The notes below the pieces were generated by a model. The model was not told the origin of the DNA. It ran no database searches and saw only the letters and a program-made list of their open reading frames with translations. A program made the position numbers and the translations under genes. From Zymoseptoria tritici IPO323 (Eukaryota; Ascomycota; Dothideomycetes; Mycosphaerellales; Mycosphaerellaceae), in NCBI RefSeq assembly GCF_000219625.1, contig NC_018212.1, positions 930,001-994,000 on the forward strand: a DNA stretch of 64,000 bases, read 5' to 3'. Below, piece after piece: positions 40,771 through 51,489 of this stretch (the stretch's first letter is position 1; the number at the start of each line of letters is the position of its first letter).

Positions 40771-42764
40771 ATGGCAGGTAAGCAGCATCTCAGACGTCCC
40801 TTAGAATCAAACCCGACTGACTAGCCACGCCCACAAAGCCACCATAGCAGCCGCCGTAGCAGCCGCCGCCGCCTACTTGGACGCCAAATTCCACATCTGC
40901 GAAGACCTCAACAAAGGAAACCTCGACAACGCTGCCGCTGAAGCCCAAAAGTTCATCGCCGACAAAGAAGCCCGGAACGAATTGCTCCTCTACCATGACC
41001 TCCAAAATTGGGCGAAGAGGGACATTCCCAATCACACCTTCCTCGAGTACCAAAGTCGGTCGTGGACGTACAAGCAATTTCACGCGGATCTGCAGAGAGT
41101 GGGAAATTGGTTGATGAATGATTTGGGGGTGAGGAGGAGTGAGATGGTGGCGATTAGTGGACCGAATAGTGCGGAGTATTTGATGTTGTGGTTTGCGATT
41201 GATGGTATTGGAGCGTGTCAGAGTTTCATCAACCACAACTTGACGGACAATGCGTTGACGCACTCTGTCAAGGTCAGTGTAATCATCTCCAATCATCTCC
41301 ACCCTCGCTGACCTCAACTCCCAGCTCTGTGAACCACGCTACATAATCGCCGACAAAGAAACCGCTGAACGACTGGAACCCTGCCGCGCCGACCTAGAAG
41401 CCTCCGGCGTGACCATCATCTACTACGACGAAGCCCTCTTCGCCACGTTCCGCGACTCCACTCCTCTCCCATCATCCCGCACTCAAGGCATCAAATCCAG
41501 CGACACCCGCTCCCTGATTTACACCTCCGGCACTACGGGACTCCCCAAAGGCGTAATGATGATCTCCGGCCGCACTACCAACGTCGCCCGCAGCACAGCC
41601 GCACATTTGAAGCTCACCCCAAGCGACAAGTTCTACACCTGTCTCCCGCTCTACCACGGCGCCGCGCAGGGGTTGTGTACCACGCCCGTCATCCACGCTG
41701 GCGCCTCGATGCGACTGGGCAGGAAATTCTCGCACAAGACCTTCTGGCCTGAAGTCGCGGATAGTGGCGCGAATATCCTGCAGTATGTCGGCGAGTTGTG
41801 TCGGTACTTGGTGAATGCTCCGGTGCATCCGTTGGAGAAGAAGCATAAAGTGCAAGTCGCGTGGGGTAATGGTATGAGGCCGGATGTGTGGGAACGATTT
41901 CGGGAAAGGTTCAATATCCCTGTCATTCATGAGTTGTATGCTGCGACGGATGGGTTGGGTGCGACGTTTAATGCGAACAAGGGAGATTTTGGAAGGTCGT
42001 GTATTGGCATCAGGGGTGCGTTGTGGAATCATCGAATGGGTAATCGGGAGGTGCATTGTCGGATCGATCCAGATACGGAAGAGGTGGTTAGGGATGAGGA
42101 TGGGTGGGTGGTGAGGTGTAATGTTGGTGAGCCGGGAGAGGTGTTTCATAGAGTTGATGAGGCAATGAAGGATGTGGTGTTCATGGGGTACTTCAAGAAT
42201 CAGGGTGCGTCGGATAAGAGGTGGATGAGGAATGTGTCTGAGAAGGGCGATCTGTGGTTTCGCAGTGGAGATGTGCACAGAACAGACGCCGATGGACGAG
42301 TATACTTTGTCGATCGACTCGGCGACACGTTCCGCTGGAAGAGTGAGAACGTCAGCACAAACGAGGTCTCGGACGTGCTCGGAGGCTGGGATCAAATCGC
42401 AGAAGCCAACGTATACGGCGTCGCGGTGCCAAACGCCGACGGAAGATGTGGATGTGCGACGATCGTATTGACAGAGGGTCTCATGCCGGAGAACTTGGAC
42501 GTCGCAGGTCTGGGCAAATTCGTGCTGGACAAGCTGCCACGGTATGCTGTGCCATACTTCTTGCGAGTCGCGCCGCAGCTGTCGTACACTGGCACTTTCA
42601 AGATCCAGAAAGGGCAGGCGAAGCGAGAGGGCGTAGATCTGGACTTGATCGAAAAGTCGGGGAGTAAGGACAAGGTGTTCTGGTTGCCGCCGGGTGGGAC
42701 GAGTTATAAGCCATATACCAGAGCTGACTGGGAGGCGCTGAAGAGTGGGAGGGTTAGCATGTGA
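40771..42764 (+). CDS. FAT1: FAT1-like very-long-chain acyl-CoA synthetase / fatty acid transporter
   Basis: Exons 40771-40777, 40848-41272 and 41325-42764 give 623 residues. Exon 1 is only ATGGCAG; using the CCATAG acceptor at 40847 restores an N-terminus of an Ala-rich stretch then YLDAKFHICEDL, as in fungal FAT1 proteins. An alternative acceptor at 40824 would hit a stop. The AMP-binding P-loop YTSGTTGLPKG is at 210-220, and the adenylation core continues through WRWKSENVST-like FRWKSENVST and the C-terminal lysine motif region GTFKIQKGQAKREG. These enzymes activate long fatty acids to CoA esters and help their uptake. They are usually in ER, lipid bodies or peroxisomes. The start codon of such a short first exon needs transcript support. 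Confidence 0.9.
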
Positions 42765-43246
42765 GGGCGCATGGCTTGCATAGATGTAGCAGCATACCGA
42801 ACAGGGTCTCCGTCTTCTTCGTCTCTGTTTCATTCCTCCATGGAGACTCCAAGACGCCCATGAGCTTCACAGCCGTTGACCGCGCCTCGGCCTTCGTCCA
42901 GGAGCTTGAGCATAGACACCACCAGATCGTTCCGTTCTCACATGATCCAATCTGCCAGCAGTGTGAGTACAGCAAATGATTGAAATCCACACCCTCAGAG
43001 TCATGTTCGGCGCAGTGCCACGCAAAGCCAGGGTCCGTGATCGTACGACCGGCGATGGTGTAGCAATGCACGTTACCGCTGTCGTGCATGTGAGAGTTCT
43101 TCGCATGCATTACGCGTGGCGTCTTTGTCGACTGCGTTGTCGAACTTGCTACAGCATTGGCAGTGGTGGAACCCCGTCTGGGCGAGTACAGTGGTGTGCA
43201 GGAGCTGCAAGCTGAAGATGGTCATGAGGAGCCCGCGGAGCTGCAT
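42754..43246 (-). CDS. putative secreted cysteine-rich protein
   Basis: Exon 1 is 43246-43146 and exon 2 is 43078-42754 (141 residues). The intron starts GTTCGA, the same unusual donor type as defensin-like gene 1, and ends GACAG. Residues 1-22 make a plausible signal peptide (MQLRGLLMTIFSLQLLHTTV). The mature part is rich in cysteine and aromatic residues, with HHCQCC, FAWHCAEHD, HCWQIGSC and WWCLC. The last 11 bases overlap the end of the FAT1-like gene on the other strand, which is a weakness: the true 3' end may lie elsewhere. No family is recognised. Confidence 0.38.
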
Positions 43247-44197
43247 GCCTTTGCTACAGGACATACATGAGTTCCATGGATGGCGTGATAGTGGGAGAAG
43301 GCTGAACAGCTTACATGTTGAACAGGATGGCCAAACATATGTAGGAACTGTAAAATTCCACTGATGGCTTGTAAAGCGTCTGATTGTCGGCCAGCACAGG
43401 CGTGGTCTCGAGGGTTATTATATACCATCGAGCTCGTCCTCGAGCACAGCCATGTGGGATAGCTCTGCAGGATGCGTTGGCAAGGTGTGAATTGTGGACG
43501 GGGATGAGCATGTCTTCGATTTGATTGTGAGGCGTGAAGTCCTTTCTTGACGTGCATGTCCCGATCTTGTGCCGTTCAGTATCTTCGAATTCTCCACGAG
43601 GCTTCGAGTCCTTGGTCGGGCGTGCAGTTCCTTGTCTTGTGGCAGTCTGCGTCCATATCATCCTTGAGATGCCGCGCGAATAGTTCCGTTTGTCCAGCTC
43701 CGGAAGCCCGAGCGAAAGTCACACCTCATTAGGTATCTTTCGAATCGTCCAGTCAATACTACCTTTCTGGTATGAAATGCGTCGCGAAGGCGCGCTGTCT
43801 CTCAACCCGTCCTCAATAAGATTATGTAGAGGCACAGTATTCCGGACCAGCCTATGTACACATAATGGTCCCACACTGCCTGAGCTCCCAGTCAATGATG
43901 CATGTCCTTCAATATGTCCTCCATCTCTGCCATGTGGTCCATCAATATTGCTATCCGCCAATGCCTTGCAACTCCTTAACTCCGTGCCAAACGAGCACTC
44001 AATGCTTCGTGCAGTATGCAGGACACAGCTCGAAGCAGGTAAGCAGTTCGTTGTGGTATCGATGACGATACGGTAATTCCGTCGTAGCGGCATGCCAGTG
44101 CGAAGCAAATACGAAATTCCGATCCCTGCAAGCAAGCATCGCAAACAACTCTGCGAAGCTCGCAAACGTGCCGTTTGTCCGACCAATCCCTCTCCTC
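43247..44197. other. intergenic
   Basis: Nearly 1 kb with short open frames on both strands and no recognisable gene. Several frames contain scattered cysteines but none starts with a hydrophobic leader. Confidence 0.35.
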
Positions 44198-44785
44198 TTA
44201 ATTACCAACAGCCTTCGAGCTGCCGTCTGAGACGTAGTATGCTCCCTTGACCGCCACACTGATACCAACGCCCAGCGCGACCGCCGCACCAATCAAGAAT
44301 AACGCCAGCAAGATCTTCGAGGCCATCTTCTGCTTCTTGCTCAGGTTCGCCCAGCGCGTGGCGACCGGAGCAAAAGCGCTCTTCTCCCGCTTCCTCGACT
44401 TCTGCGCCTGCTTTTGCTGCCGTAGCGTTTGCTTCGATGGCCACATGGTGCATTCTGTGCTGTTCTCCACGGCGAGGCTCTTGGAAAAAGGATTCGCGGC
44501 GTCGTGTCGGGAAAGAGGCGTGGTGTTACCACTCTCGATGTCCTTCTCGAAGACTGACAGCGAGTGCTTGTTCACGACCTCGTTCGATGCGGGTGGGTGG
44601 GTGTAGAATGGGCTGTGTGGTAAAATGGGCTTCTCGCCTGTGTAGTTTTGCATGGTGTCATCGTTCGAGACGGTCGGCGTCAATGCTGGAGATTCGGATT
44701 TCGGTGCGAGGAGATAGTTTCGGTCTGGTGTTGAGGTTTGGAGAGTCGGCACGATCGTCGCACCAAAGGTGGTTTGGGAAGACAT
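44198..44785 (-). CDS. single-pass membrane protein, conserved-looking hypothetical
   Basis: 195 residues from an ATG at 44785. The N-terminal 150 residues are Ser/Thr/Pro-rich and polar with a basic segment RQQKQAQKSRKREK (about 122-135). One transmembrane helix (KILLALFLIGAAVALGVGIS) spans about 157-176, followed by a short tail ending KAVGN. This is a type II-like or tail-anchored layout, with the basic residues on the cytosolic side. Codon use is C-biased like the conserved neighbours. I recognise no family. Small proteins of this shape occur widely in Dothideomycetes, but that is general knowledge and not a match. Confidence 0.65.
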   Translation of the reverse strand: MSSQTTFGATIVPTLQTSTPDRNYLLAPKSESPALTPTVSNDDTMQNYTGEKPILPHSPFYTHPPASNEVVNKHSLSVFEKDIESGNTTPLSRHDAANPFSKSLAVENSTECTMWPSKQTLRQQKQAQKSRKREKSAFAPVATRWANLSKKQKMASKILLALFLIGAAVALGVGISVAVKGAYYVSDGSSKAVGN

Positions 44786-46420
44786 GGTTGTGATGGTTTG
44801 CCTTTGGAGGACGCGTCGCTGTCAAGGGATGGCTGGGTCGTGCAATGGGTTGTCGGCTGGGATGGATGGACGTCGGTATGGAACAGCAATAGCAGCCAGC
44901 CTCACGATGAGTGAGTTGCGAGTTGTCGGAGAGGAGTGAAAGCTGCGAGGCAGGTGTGAAAGACTGCAGCTTGCCGTAATCGTACCACCCGCGGGCAAGG
45001 AGCACGATGGCTAGTGTGGTAGTGGTACAGTGGTACGCGAGTGAATGCAGTAGCGTGAAAGTTCCTCGTGGCTGCCGCGGATCAAATCGCACGATTTCTG
45101 TTCCACGGAGCGACGATGCGAGAAGTAGTGAGAACAAGGGGAAAGGGAAGCACAACTCCTAGTATGTGAGATGGTTGTATACTCAATTTCGGAAGTGATG
45201 GATGAGCATTGGGCAGGTGCTTCCTGCAAGACCAACAAGTCATGCTTGATGATCCTACTGGATCCGTCCTCTCAGCCGCCGGCGTCTGCAGGCAAATCCA
45301 GGCCAGCCCAACCAAGATTTGATCTGGTACACGAACGCCTCCAATGATTTCCTTGATCACTTTGCGGTCCGTCGAAGGCGCCTTTGAGTAAATCCCAGCA
45401 TGTCACTCAAATTTGCAGGGAGGACAGCTTTTACACCCAATCAAAGTGTCACTCTGAGCTCACCCTAGTCGTTACGTTCTATCGCCTCCAAGCTTAACCC
45501 GTGGAAGGGTGAACGTTCGAACTTCGGGGTCAGACTCATCATGAATCAGGGTATCGTCAGTTACAACGTTCCGACAGCGACGATGATCAACGTTGGCGTT
45601 GCACATTTTGATTCTGCAGCGCCTGGCTCTTACGTTTCAGCGAACGACTCCTTCGCCGGAGATGCTTTCATGTCCCCGACGAGATCCAGCAGTGACAGTG
45701 TTTGAAAAAGCTTACCAAAAGCCAATTTGAGTGTAGACGAAATGCTCTCGGCCCGGCAATCTCTTCTGGGATGTCTTCGCTGGGCGAGGAAAACTTGAGC
45801 CCGGGAGTCTCCAACCTGCTCGGAGATTCACAGCAGTCTTATCCGAGAGGTCTCGCTCAAGATGTCATTGTTCACGCCGAGTGTCTGGTTGTCCTTTCCT
45901 TTCGCTGGCATGCTTTTGCACTTCGTTTGAAAGCAGGCAGTACGCTAAAGAAACCATCGTGGGTGGCTTCCACGGCGCGTATACGTCGCGTGACTCGAGC
46001 ATGCTCCAGACCGCAGCAGACAGTTGAGGTGTAGATATTTGAGACCTTGACGAAGCATCTCTTCTCTACTGCACAAGGCCGACTTGCTTGCATCTCGCGA
46101 GATCATTGTGTATATTGCTCGTCGTCTGTGGATCGCTGCCGACATGATCGACAGGAGATATGCGCCTGGCGGGCGGGCCCGAGCCTTCCTCGACAAAAGT
46201 TGCTCGTGACACAACCATCGACAACACCACATTCACGTATCCACGCCCGGCATCCTCCAAAGCTCATACGGTCGACACATTCTGCTCGCGAGTCACAAAG
46301 CCCAATAATCGCAAGAGTCAAGGCTGTCGCAGCGTGGGATCGCCATCTGAATTGGCCGACTGGGACCCGAATGCCAGCGACATGAACAGACCAGTTTTCT
46401 AATGACTTGGAGCCGGCGCG
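44786..46420. other. intergenic
   Basis: About 1.6 kb. A pyrimidine-rich leader for the membrane protein lies at 44790-45160. A plus-strand run at 45493-45704 reads NPWKGERSNFGVRL and further plausible coding sequence to a stop, but no start or splice partner was found. Confidence 0.35.
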
Positions 46421-47407
46421 ATGTTCCTCTTGTCCCGAGCAGTGGCTAATATTCGCTCTTGCACCGCAAGACTCGGAAGCGTTCGGACTGACTCGACTTC
46501 TCTGAGAACTCTCCGACACTCGGCGCCGAGAACCCTACGGAGATGGAGTGAGGAAGAAAAGGCAACGGTAGCGAATCTGTCTCGTGCCAAGTGGTCGACC
46601 GATGATATAGCAGAGCAAATTGGAAGATCATGGTCTGCCGTCCACAACGAATTGCGCAGACTGCGCCAGCAAGGCATGCTCTCGCATCAAAAAGGCGCAC
46701 GAAGTCCATCTTATACACCAGAAGATGACTCCCGCCTCTTGGCCGCAAGAAGAGAAGGACTCTCGTGGCATGAAATCAGCGAACTGTTTGTAAATCGGAC
46801 CCCGGAGGCGCTGAGGACCCGCCATAAACGTGTATTCAACATCCGCTTCAAATCGAGTACATCGCCCACACATCCCGAGATAGCTGATACTGCTGAAACG
46901 TGTGCTCAATTTTATACCGAAGAGGACGACACTCGGATGCTACACCTCCGAGTTCACGAGAAGCTCACTTTCGCGCAGACCGCTTACATTATGGGGCGGT
47001 CCTACGACTCACTCCGCAGTCGTTGGCAGTCGCTTCCACGATCGCGCAGACTATCGAAAGATCCGCCATACATCGCTGCGGCATCAGAAGAGTACAAGGA
47101 GCTCAGACGATCTGGCAGTCTTCCTGAGTGGTTTAAGTTTCATGGTATGCGTGCGCTCTGGACCGATCCGCAAAAGTTCAAGCTTCTGTCCATGAAGGCC
47201 AGAGGCCATAGCTTTGATGAGATCGCAGAGAAATTGTCATTGTCAAGGGCAGCGGTCAAGTGCAAATACTACAGGCTTCTGAAACAAGGTCCTCGTGCTA
47301 CGCACACAGAGAAGGCCGAGGCGACTGAGGGCGAGCCTGCGGTACTGAAGCAGGAGCAATCCTCTGAACAGCGATTGCAACTCCGGCACTCGCGCGCGGG
47401 TTCATAG
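46421..47407 (+). CDS. four-repeat Myb/SANT-like protein with mitochondrial-type presequence (tandem copy 1)
   Basis: 328 residues, ATG at 46421, no intron needed. Residues 1-38 are Arg/Ser/Leu-rich with no acidic residue apart from one Asp, like a mitochondrial leader. Four helix-turn-helix repeats follow at about 40-84 (RRWSEEEKATVANL...IAEQIGRS), 97-138 (YTPEDDSRLLAARREGLSW), 164-206 and 246-288 (LWTDPQKFKLL...IAEKLSLS). Each has the W/Y-[ST]-x-E-[ED] start and an I-x-x-x-[IL]-x-R-[ST] turn of Myb/SANT or GcrA-like DNA-binding units. The last 40 residues are Glu/Gln-rich and low complexity. It lies 564 bp upstream of a same-strand relative at 47972. Confidence 0.8.
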   Translation: MFLLSRAVANIRSCTARLGSVRTDSTSLRTLRHSAPRTLRRWSEEEKATVANLSRAKWSTDDIAEQIGRSWSAVHNELRRLRQQGMLSHQKGARSPSYTPEDDSRLLAARREGLSWHEISELFVNRTPEALRTRHKRVFNIRFKSSTSPTHPEIADTAETCAQFYTEEDDTRMLHLRVHEKLTFAQTAYIMGRSYDSLRSRWQSLPRSRRLSKDPPYIAAASEEYKELRRSGSLPEWFKFHGMRALWTDPQKFKLLSMKARGHSFDEIAEKLSLSRAAVKCKYYRLLKQGPRATHTEKAEATEGEPAVLKQEQSSEQRLQLRHSRAGS

Positions 47408-47971
47408 CGTTGATCATCTCACGGTGAGCGCGGTTTCGAACACGCAGGCGGAGAGGCTTGGTAGCCCCTGTACAGCAGATACACGATCACATGTTCTCGA
47501 GAATGCAATGATCCGCATCGAAAAGTATACCTGTGATTCCGACCATCGATACCAGGAGGAGAACAAAGAATGGGACATTCCAGGAGGCCAGCGTCAAAAG
47601 CCCGGCACTTTGAGTGTGCGAAGGCAAGTAACAAGACATTGTTTCTCGCAAAGCGAATTCATTCTCAACTGCGGAATCTCCATCGCCATGCAAAGTGCCT
47701 CACGTCTCTTCATTCTGCAAGGGGTCCGGTCTATGCACGACTGACAGGGATAGTGCGGATGGGCGGTCCGAGCCATTCAAAATGCAAGCCACTTCGAAGG
47801 AGGACAACACCCTTCGAACATTTGCAAGCACATTCGACTCGACTAATTCACAACTGAACGATCTGCCGCAGCATTCCTGAACCAGGAGTTTCCGCGTGCT
47901 GGTGCGTCTGGAAACGACTATGATCTCGGGCTGGAACGAAGCCTGGATATTCCCGACATAACGCGAAGACC
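47408..47971. other. intergenic between tandem multi-Myb genes
   Basis: 564 bases with no gene. Probably 3' UTR of the first and promoter of the second. Confidence 0.45.
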
Positions 47972-49021
47972 ATGTTTCGTCTCTTTGGAGCTGCAGGAAA
48001 TGCCTGCGGTCCTACTTTGGGAGCCAAGACCAATGCGAGCCCATGGATGTGTCTTCGCACTCTCTCATCCCAGACTCCTCCTCGAACTCGTCGGAAGTGG
48101 AGCACCAAGGAAGAGGAGTCATTAATCGGGCTACGAAATTCCGGAATGACAAACAATCAGATCTCGATCGAGCTCGGCCGATCTTTCATATCTGTGAAAG
48201 GTTGCGTACAGAGACTGCGCCGCACAGGCGCGATTTTGTACACTCCTAGAAAGGGACTTGCAGCCGCCAGTTTTACTCCGCAGGAAGACTCGCGCCTTCT
48301 CACAGCGACGCAGGGGTTCCGGAACTGGGACCATATCACGAAGCTTTTCCCTGGTCGATCGACTAAATCACTCCAAGCTCGCTGCACCTTGTTGTCTCGG
48401 AATGAATGTAGAGACGCTCCACATCGACATGGTCGTTATTCGGAGGAGGACGATGCCCGACTGTTATATTGTTATCACCGCGAGACTCTCAGTATCCATC
48501 AGATCGCTGCTCTTCTGTCACGTGGCTACAACTCGGTCCAGGCACGATTCCAGGCGCTCCGCAACGTTCATATAGACGACAAGTCGCCCTTGGTCAAGGC
48601 AGCAGCGACTGAGTTCAAAGAGCTCAAGCGCTCAGGAAATTTGCCCAAGGGATTTTACGGCACTGGAGGAGCGTGCCGTCGATGGACGCCGCAGGAAATT
48701 TCTCAATGCCTGGATATGGCCGCGGCTGGAATTGACCGAGGCGAGATCGCTTCCATGCTACACAGAACGCGATACGCTGTCTACAAGATGCTTAAACGTG
48801 GGAGACCCTCCGCCGTACCTCCCGGACGTTCACGGCGCTGGACGGAAGAGGAAAAATCGAAACTCCTGGCTCTGCACGCCAGCGGTATGACCTCTGTCGA
48901 GATTGCTCAGCAGCTCTCGCGGTCCAAGGGGTCTATCGACAGAATGATGACAGGTTGTAACATGATCCGGACGATGCAAGTCAAGCTAGGTAAGGTAGAA
49001 AGCGGACCAGTCGAGTCATGA
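47972..49021 (+). CDS. five-repeat Myb/SANT-like protein with mitochondrial-type presequence (tandem copy 2)
   Basis: 349 residues, ATG at 47972, no intron. Residues 1-40 contain no acidic residue and end in RTLSSQTPPRTR, again leader-like. Five repeats can be aligned: about 42-84 (RKWSTKEEESLIGLRNSGMT), 100-143, 155-197 (RYSEEDDARLLYC), 236-276 (RRWTPQEISQCLDMA) and 288-329 (RRWTEEEKSKLLALHASGMT). A conserved spacer before repeat 4, (L/F)KELKRSGNLP, matches YKELRRSGSLP in the upstream gene, showing common descent. Repeats 1, 4 and 5 keep the canonical first tryptophan. Multi-repeat units like these normally read DNA in tandem. A role on mitochondrial DNA is only inferred from the leader. Confidence 0.8.
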   Translation: MFRLFGAAGNACGPTLGAKTNASPWMCLRTLSSQTPPRTRRKWSTKEEESLIGLRNSGMTNNQISIELGRSFISVKGCVQRLRRTGAILYTPRKGLAAASFTPQEDSRLLTATQGFRNWDHITKLFPGRSTKSLQARCTLLSRNECRDAPHRHGRYSEEDDARLLYCYHRETLSIHQIAALLSRGYNSVQARFQALRNVHIDDKSPLVKAAATEFKELKRSGNLPKGFYGTGGACRRWTPQEISQCLDMAAAGIDRGEIASMLHRTRYAVYKMLKRGRPSAVPPGRSRRWTEEEKSKLLALHASGMTSVEIAQQLSRSKGSIDRMMTGCNMIRTMQVKLGKVESGPVES

Positions 49022-50283
49022 AGCCAGCAGATGTCCGGAGATACATACTGCGCTGCCATGCCCACATCGATCAACCCTGGGAAGGTCATTGTTACTCGCT
49101 CAGATCGCAAAACAATCGAACAGTGGTACGGTACAAGCACACAAGTACGCGGGAATGCGGAATAGAACGAACGCTTTGATGGCGCCGGTTACTTGCCAAG
49201 GACTCGGTCCCTACCAGAGAGCGTAATCCCGCCTGCGAGGATCAGCTTTGACCGCACACTCAGGCAGACAGGCTTTGAGAAGTGCTGTCTATATCAACAT
49301 TTCCCTCCATGATTCAGACAGCATGGCGAGCTGTCATATCACGAAGTGCGAGCTATCAGCCTACGTCTGACCGTGTCGGATACATGATTCAGTTCAAAAG
49401 CACGATTGGTGAATGCCTACGACCCGTACAGCCACCGTTTCCGTCTCTCGATGTCACTGGAAATTCCATCGACCACTCGAACTACGTTCGACCTTGGCAG
49501 AGAAGTCATCTACTGTTGTGCAAGACCAGTCCGGGAGGCACGTCGAGATGCCAATATCCCGGGCTGCCGGGATGCGTGCGTGGGCGGAAGCACAAGATAA
49601 ATCTGGGGCGCATTTGGCAAGAATCGTTCTCCAGAACGCCGTTGTCAGCACTGTGTCACAGCACTTGCAGCTTGCTGCCAGTACTAGCGATGTGTTTACC
49701 ATTGGCCAGGTCAGCGAATGCATGGCTCTGACAGCGATGTTCTCGACCAGATAGAAGAATAGCGTACGCCGCACGCACAGCACATGGCTGATCCCTCTAC
49801 CGCGGAAGAGTTGCGATATCACGGCCTGAAGAGGAATCGAGATCTTTCAGCCGGTATGCTCTACCAGCAGTAGCACAACTTGTGTCTCTGGCAAAATGAG
49901 AAGCTCGCGAGTGGTCAAGGCGGCAAGAAAGCAGAAGCTCGAGTGCTCCACAGTGCATACGGCTTTCATACGTACAGCACAGGATCTGTGAGCATAGTCC
50001 ATATCCTCTTCGAGAGGCAGGAAGGTGGCCCTTGTTACCGAATGACGTGTTGTACATATAGCTCTGTCTATACTTGCACAGCCAGTCCTTTCCCCGGACA
50101 ACAAGCCGTGCCGCTCAACATTTCAAGAATAAGGAGACATCTTGTACGCACAGCTCTGACTGTACTTGCAAAGTCAGTCCATCTACCAAAGACGATGGTG
50201 GCCAACTACCCGATCGAGAAGGAGCTGGATTTGAGACGCATTCGTAATTGCTTGGGCCACCTTTGCAAGACACGCATATGCTT
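49022..50283. other. intergenic
   Basis: 1.26 kb without a supported gene. Open frames at 49406-49600 (plus) and 49454-49720 (minus) carry several cysteines, but neither has a convincing signal peptide or splice structure. Confidence 0.35.
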
Positions 50284-50590
50284 GCCTCGAGCATTCACTC
50301 GTCCACTTCACTTCGGGCCGTAAAAGGGCGGCGGTAGACGGTCCGGACCTTATCTCGACTACGTTTCACATGTCGACGTCTTCTACTGTAAAGACGTACG
50401 CATGTGAATGCCTCGAGCCATTTACTCGAACCACTTCACTTCGGGCCGTAAAAGGCGGCATCAAACGGTCCGGACCTTATCTCGACTACGTTTCATATGC
50501 TAACGTCTTCTACTATAGAGACGTCCGCATGTGAAAACTTCAAGTCATTCACTCGAGCCACTTCACTTCGGGCCGCGCGGGACCGTCCGC
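50284..50590. repeat. promoter tandem repeat, two full units of about 126 bp and a partial third
   Basis: Unit 1 starts at 50284 and unit 2 at 50410 (both gcctcgagc), and a partial third begins near 50537. All contain cacttcacttcgggccg. The two full units also contain ggtccggaccttatctcgac and an inverted pair around acgtcttctact..a(a/g)agacgt. The array ends about 80 bp before the TATA box and 250 bp before the ATG of the 216-residue protein. Confidence 0.88.
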
Positions 50591-50672
50591 AGCCTAGCCT
50601 CATATGACGCCATGTGACGCCACGTTTCCGCCACGTTTCCGCCACGAAGGCCAACGGGACCAAGCTTCTTCC

Positions 50673-50678
50673 TATATA
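50673..50678 (+). promoter_or_regulatory. TATA box of the 216-residue protein gene
   Basis: tatata inside cctatatagg, 160 bp before the ATG, followed by a pyrimidine-rich CTTCTTC leader and a CACCATG start context. The whole set is typical of a strongly expressed fungal gene. Confidence 0.55.
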
Positions 50679-50838
50679 GGAATACCCTCCTTCTTTCGTC
50701 TCCTCTGCTTCTTCTTCCGTCTCCTCTGCTTCTTCTTCCATCTCGCACCCCTCTCTCCGACTTGGGCGACCGGCCGCACCATCAGAGCTTCTCCATATCA
50801 ACAAGACCGCTTCTTCTCCTCGAAGCTGATCTGCCACC

Positions 50839-51489
50839 ATGTCTTCTCGATCCACCCGCCTCCGCCTGCAAGCCGCTCGCAACAACGACTTCGTCGCCGC
50901 GCTGAAGATCGGCTGGTCCATCCCACGCCTCCTGAGGATCTACAACAACAACCGCATCGCCAAAGGCATGGCTCCCGTGGACGAAATCGACGATGCTAAG
51001 CTTCTGGAGATGATCCAAAAGCGTAAAACTGGGCAGCGGAGGAACCAGAGACGCTACCAGCGGCGCCTGAGGGCACAAGCGAGCGACGGTAGTGAAGGAA
51101 GTCAAGAAAGGCTGCGGGAAGATCAGACGGAGCAAGACGATATCGACGAGAGGGACACCGAGGCGGATTCTGACGAGGAGAACTACCTCGGAAGACGCAA
51201 TAGTGGTCCTCCGGGATTCCTCAACCACAGCGTCATGCGGCCTTTGCCCGGTCGTCCGGCGGTTCAGACTCAGATCCAGCAGCGCCCGCAGACCTACCCG
51301 ATGCCTCCGCCTTGCAACGAAGCTGAAGCTCAAGCTCACTATGCCGATCTATTTCAACGTTGGCAGCCACAACCTCGCACTCACCAGGGAGTGATGGGCT
51401 ACTTCTCGGGCTTGATGGCTTTCTTCCGGCCGTCACAAGGTCAGAATGGAGAGGCTTGCGGCCTGGCGGAGAACGCTGGTGGGCAATGA
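50839..51489 (+). CDS. hypothetical protein, 216 residues, basic N-terminal half
   Basis: A single-exon frame from an ATG in good context (CCACCATG). The N-terminal 75 residues are helical and basic (RLQAARNNDFVAALKIGW, then QKRKTGQRRNQRRYQRRLR), suggesting nucleic-acid or nuclear targeting. The middle (about 80-120) is acidic, Glu/Asp/Ser-rich and probably disordered. The C-terminal 90 residues are Pro/Gln-rich with HQGVMGYFSGLMAFFRPS. There is no signal peptide or known domain. The promoter with a TATA box and repeat array is unusual among the neighbours. It is a lineage-specific-looking gene. I cannot assign a function. Confidence 0.6.
   Translation: MSSRSTRLRLQAARNNDFVAALKIGWSIPRLLRIYNNNRIAKGMAPVDEIDDAKLLEMIQKRKTGQRRNQRRYQRRLRAQASDGSEGSQERLREDQTEQDDIDERDTEADSDEENYLGRRNSGPPGFLNHSVMRPLPGRPAVQTQIQQRPQTYPMPPPCNEAEAQAHYADLFQRWQPQPRTHQGVMGYFSGLMAFFRPSQGQNGEACGLAENAGGQ

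Noticed and set aside
41472..42833. 453-codon minus-strand open frame
   Set aside because: Antisense to the FAT1-like gene over its whole length; composition reflects codon bias and no domain is visible.
50690..50750. CTTCTTC-type pyrimidine repeat
   Set aside because: Looks like an ordinary pyrimidine-rich fungal leader before the ATG, not a separate element.
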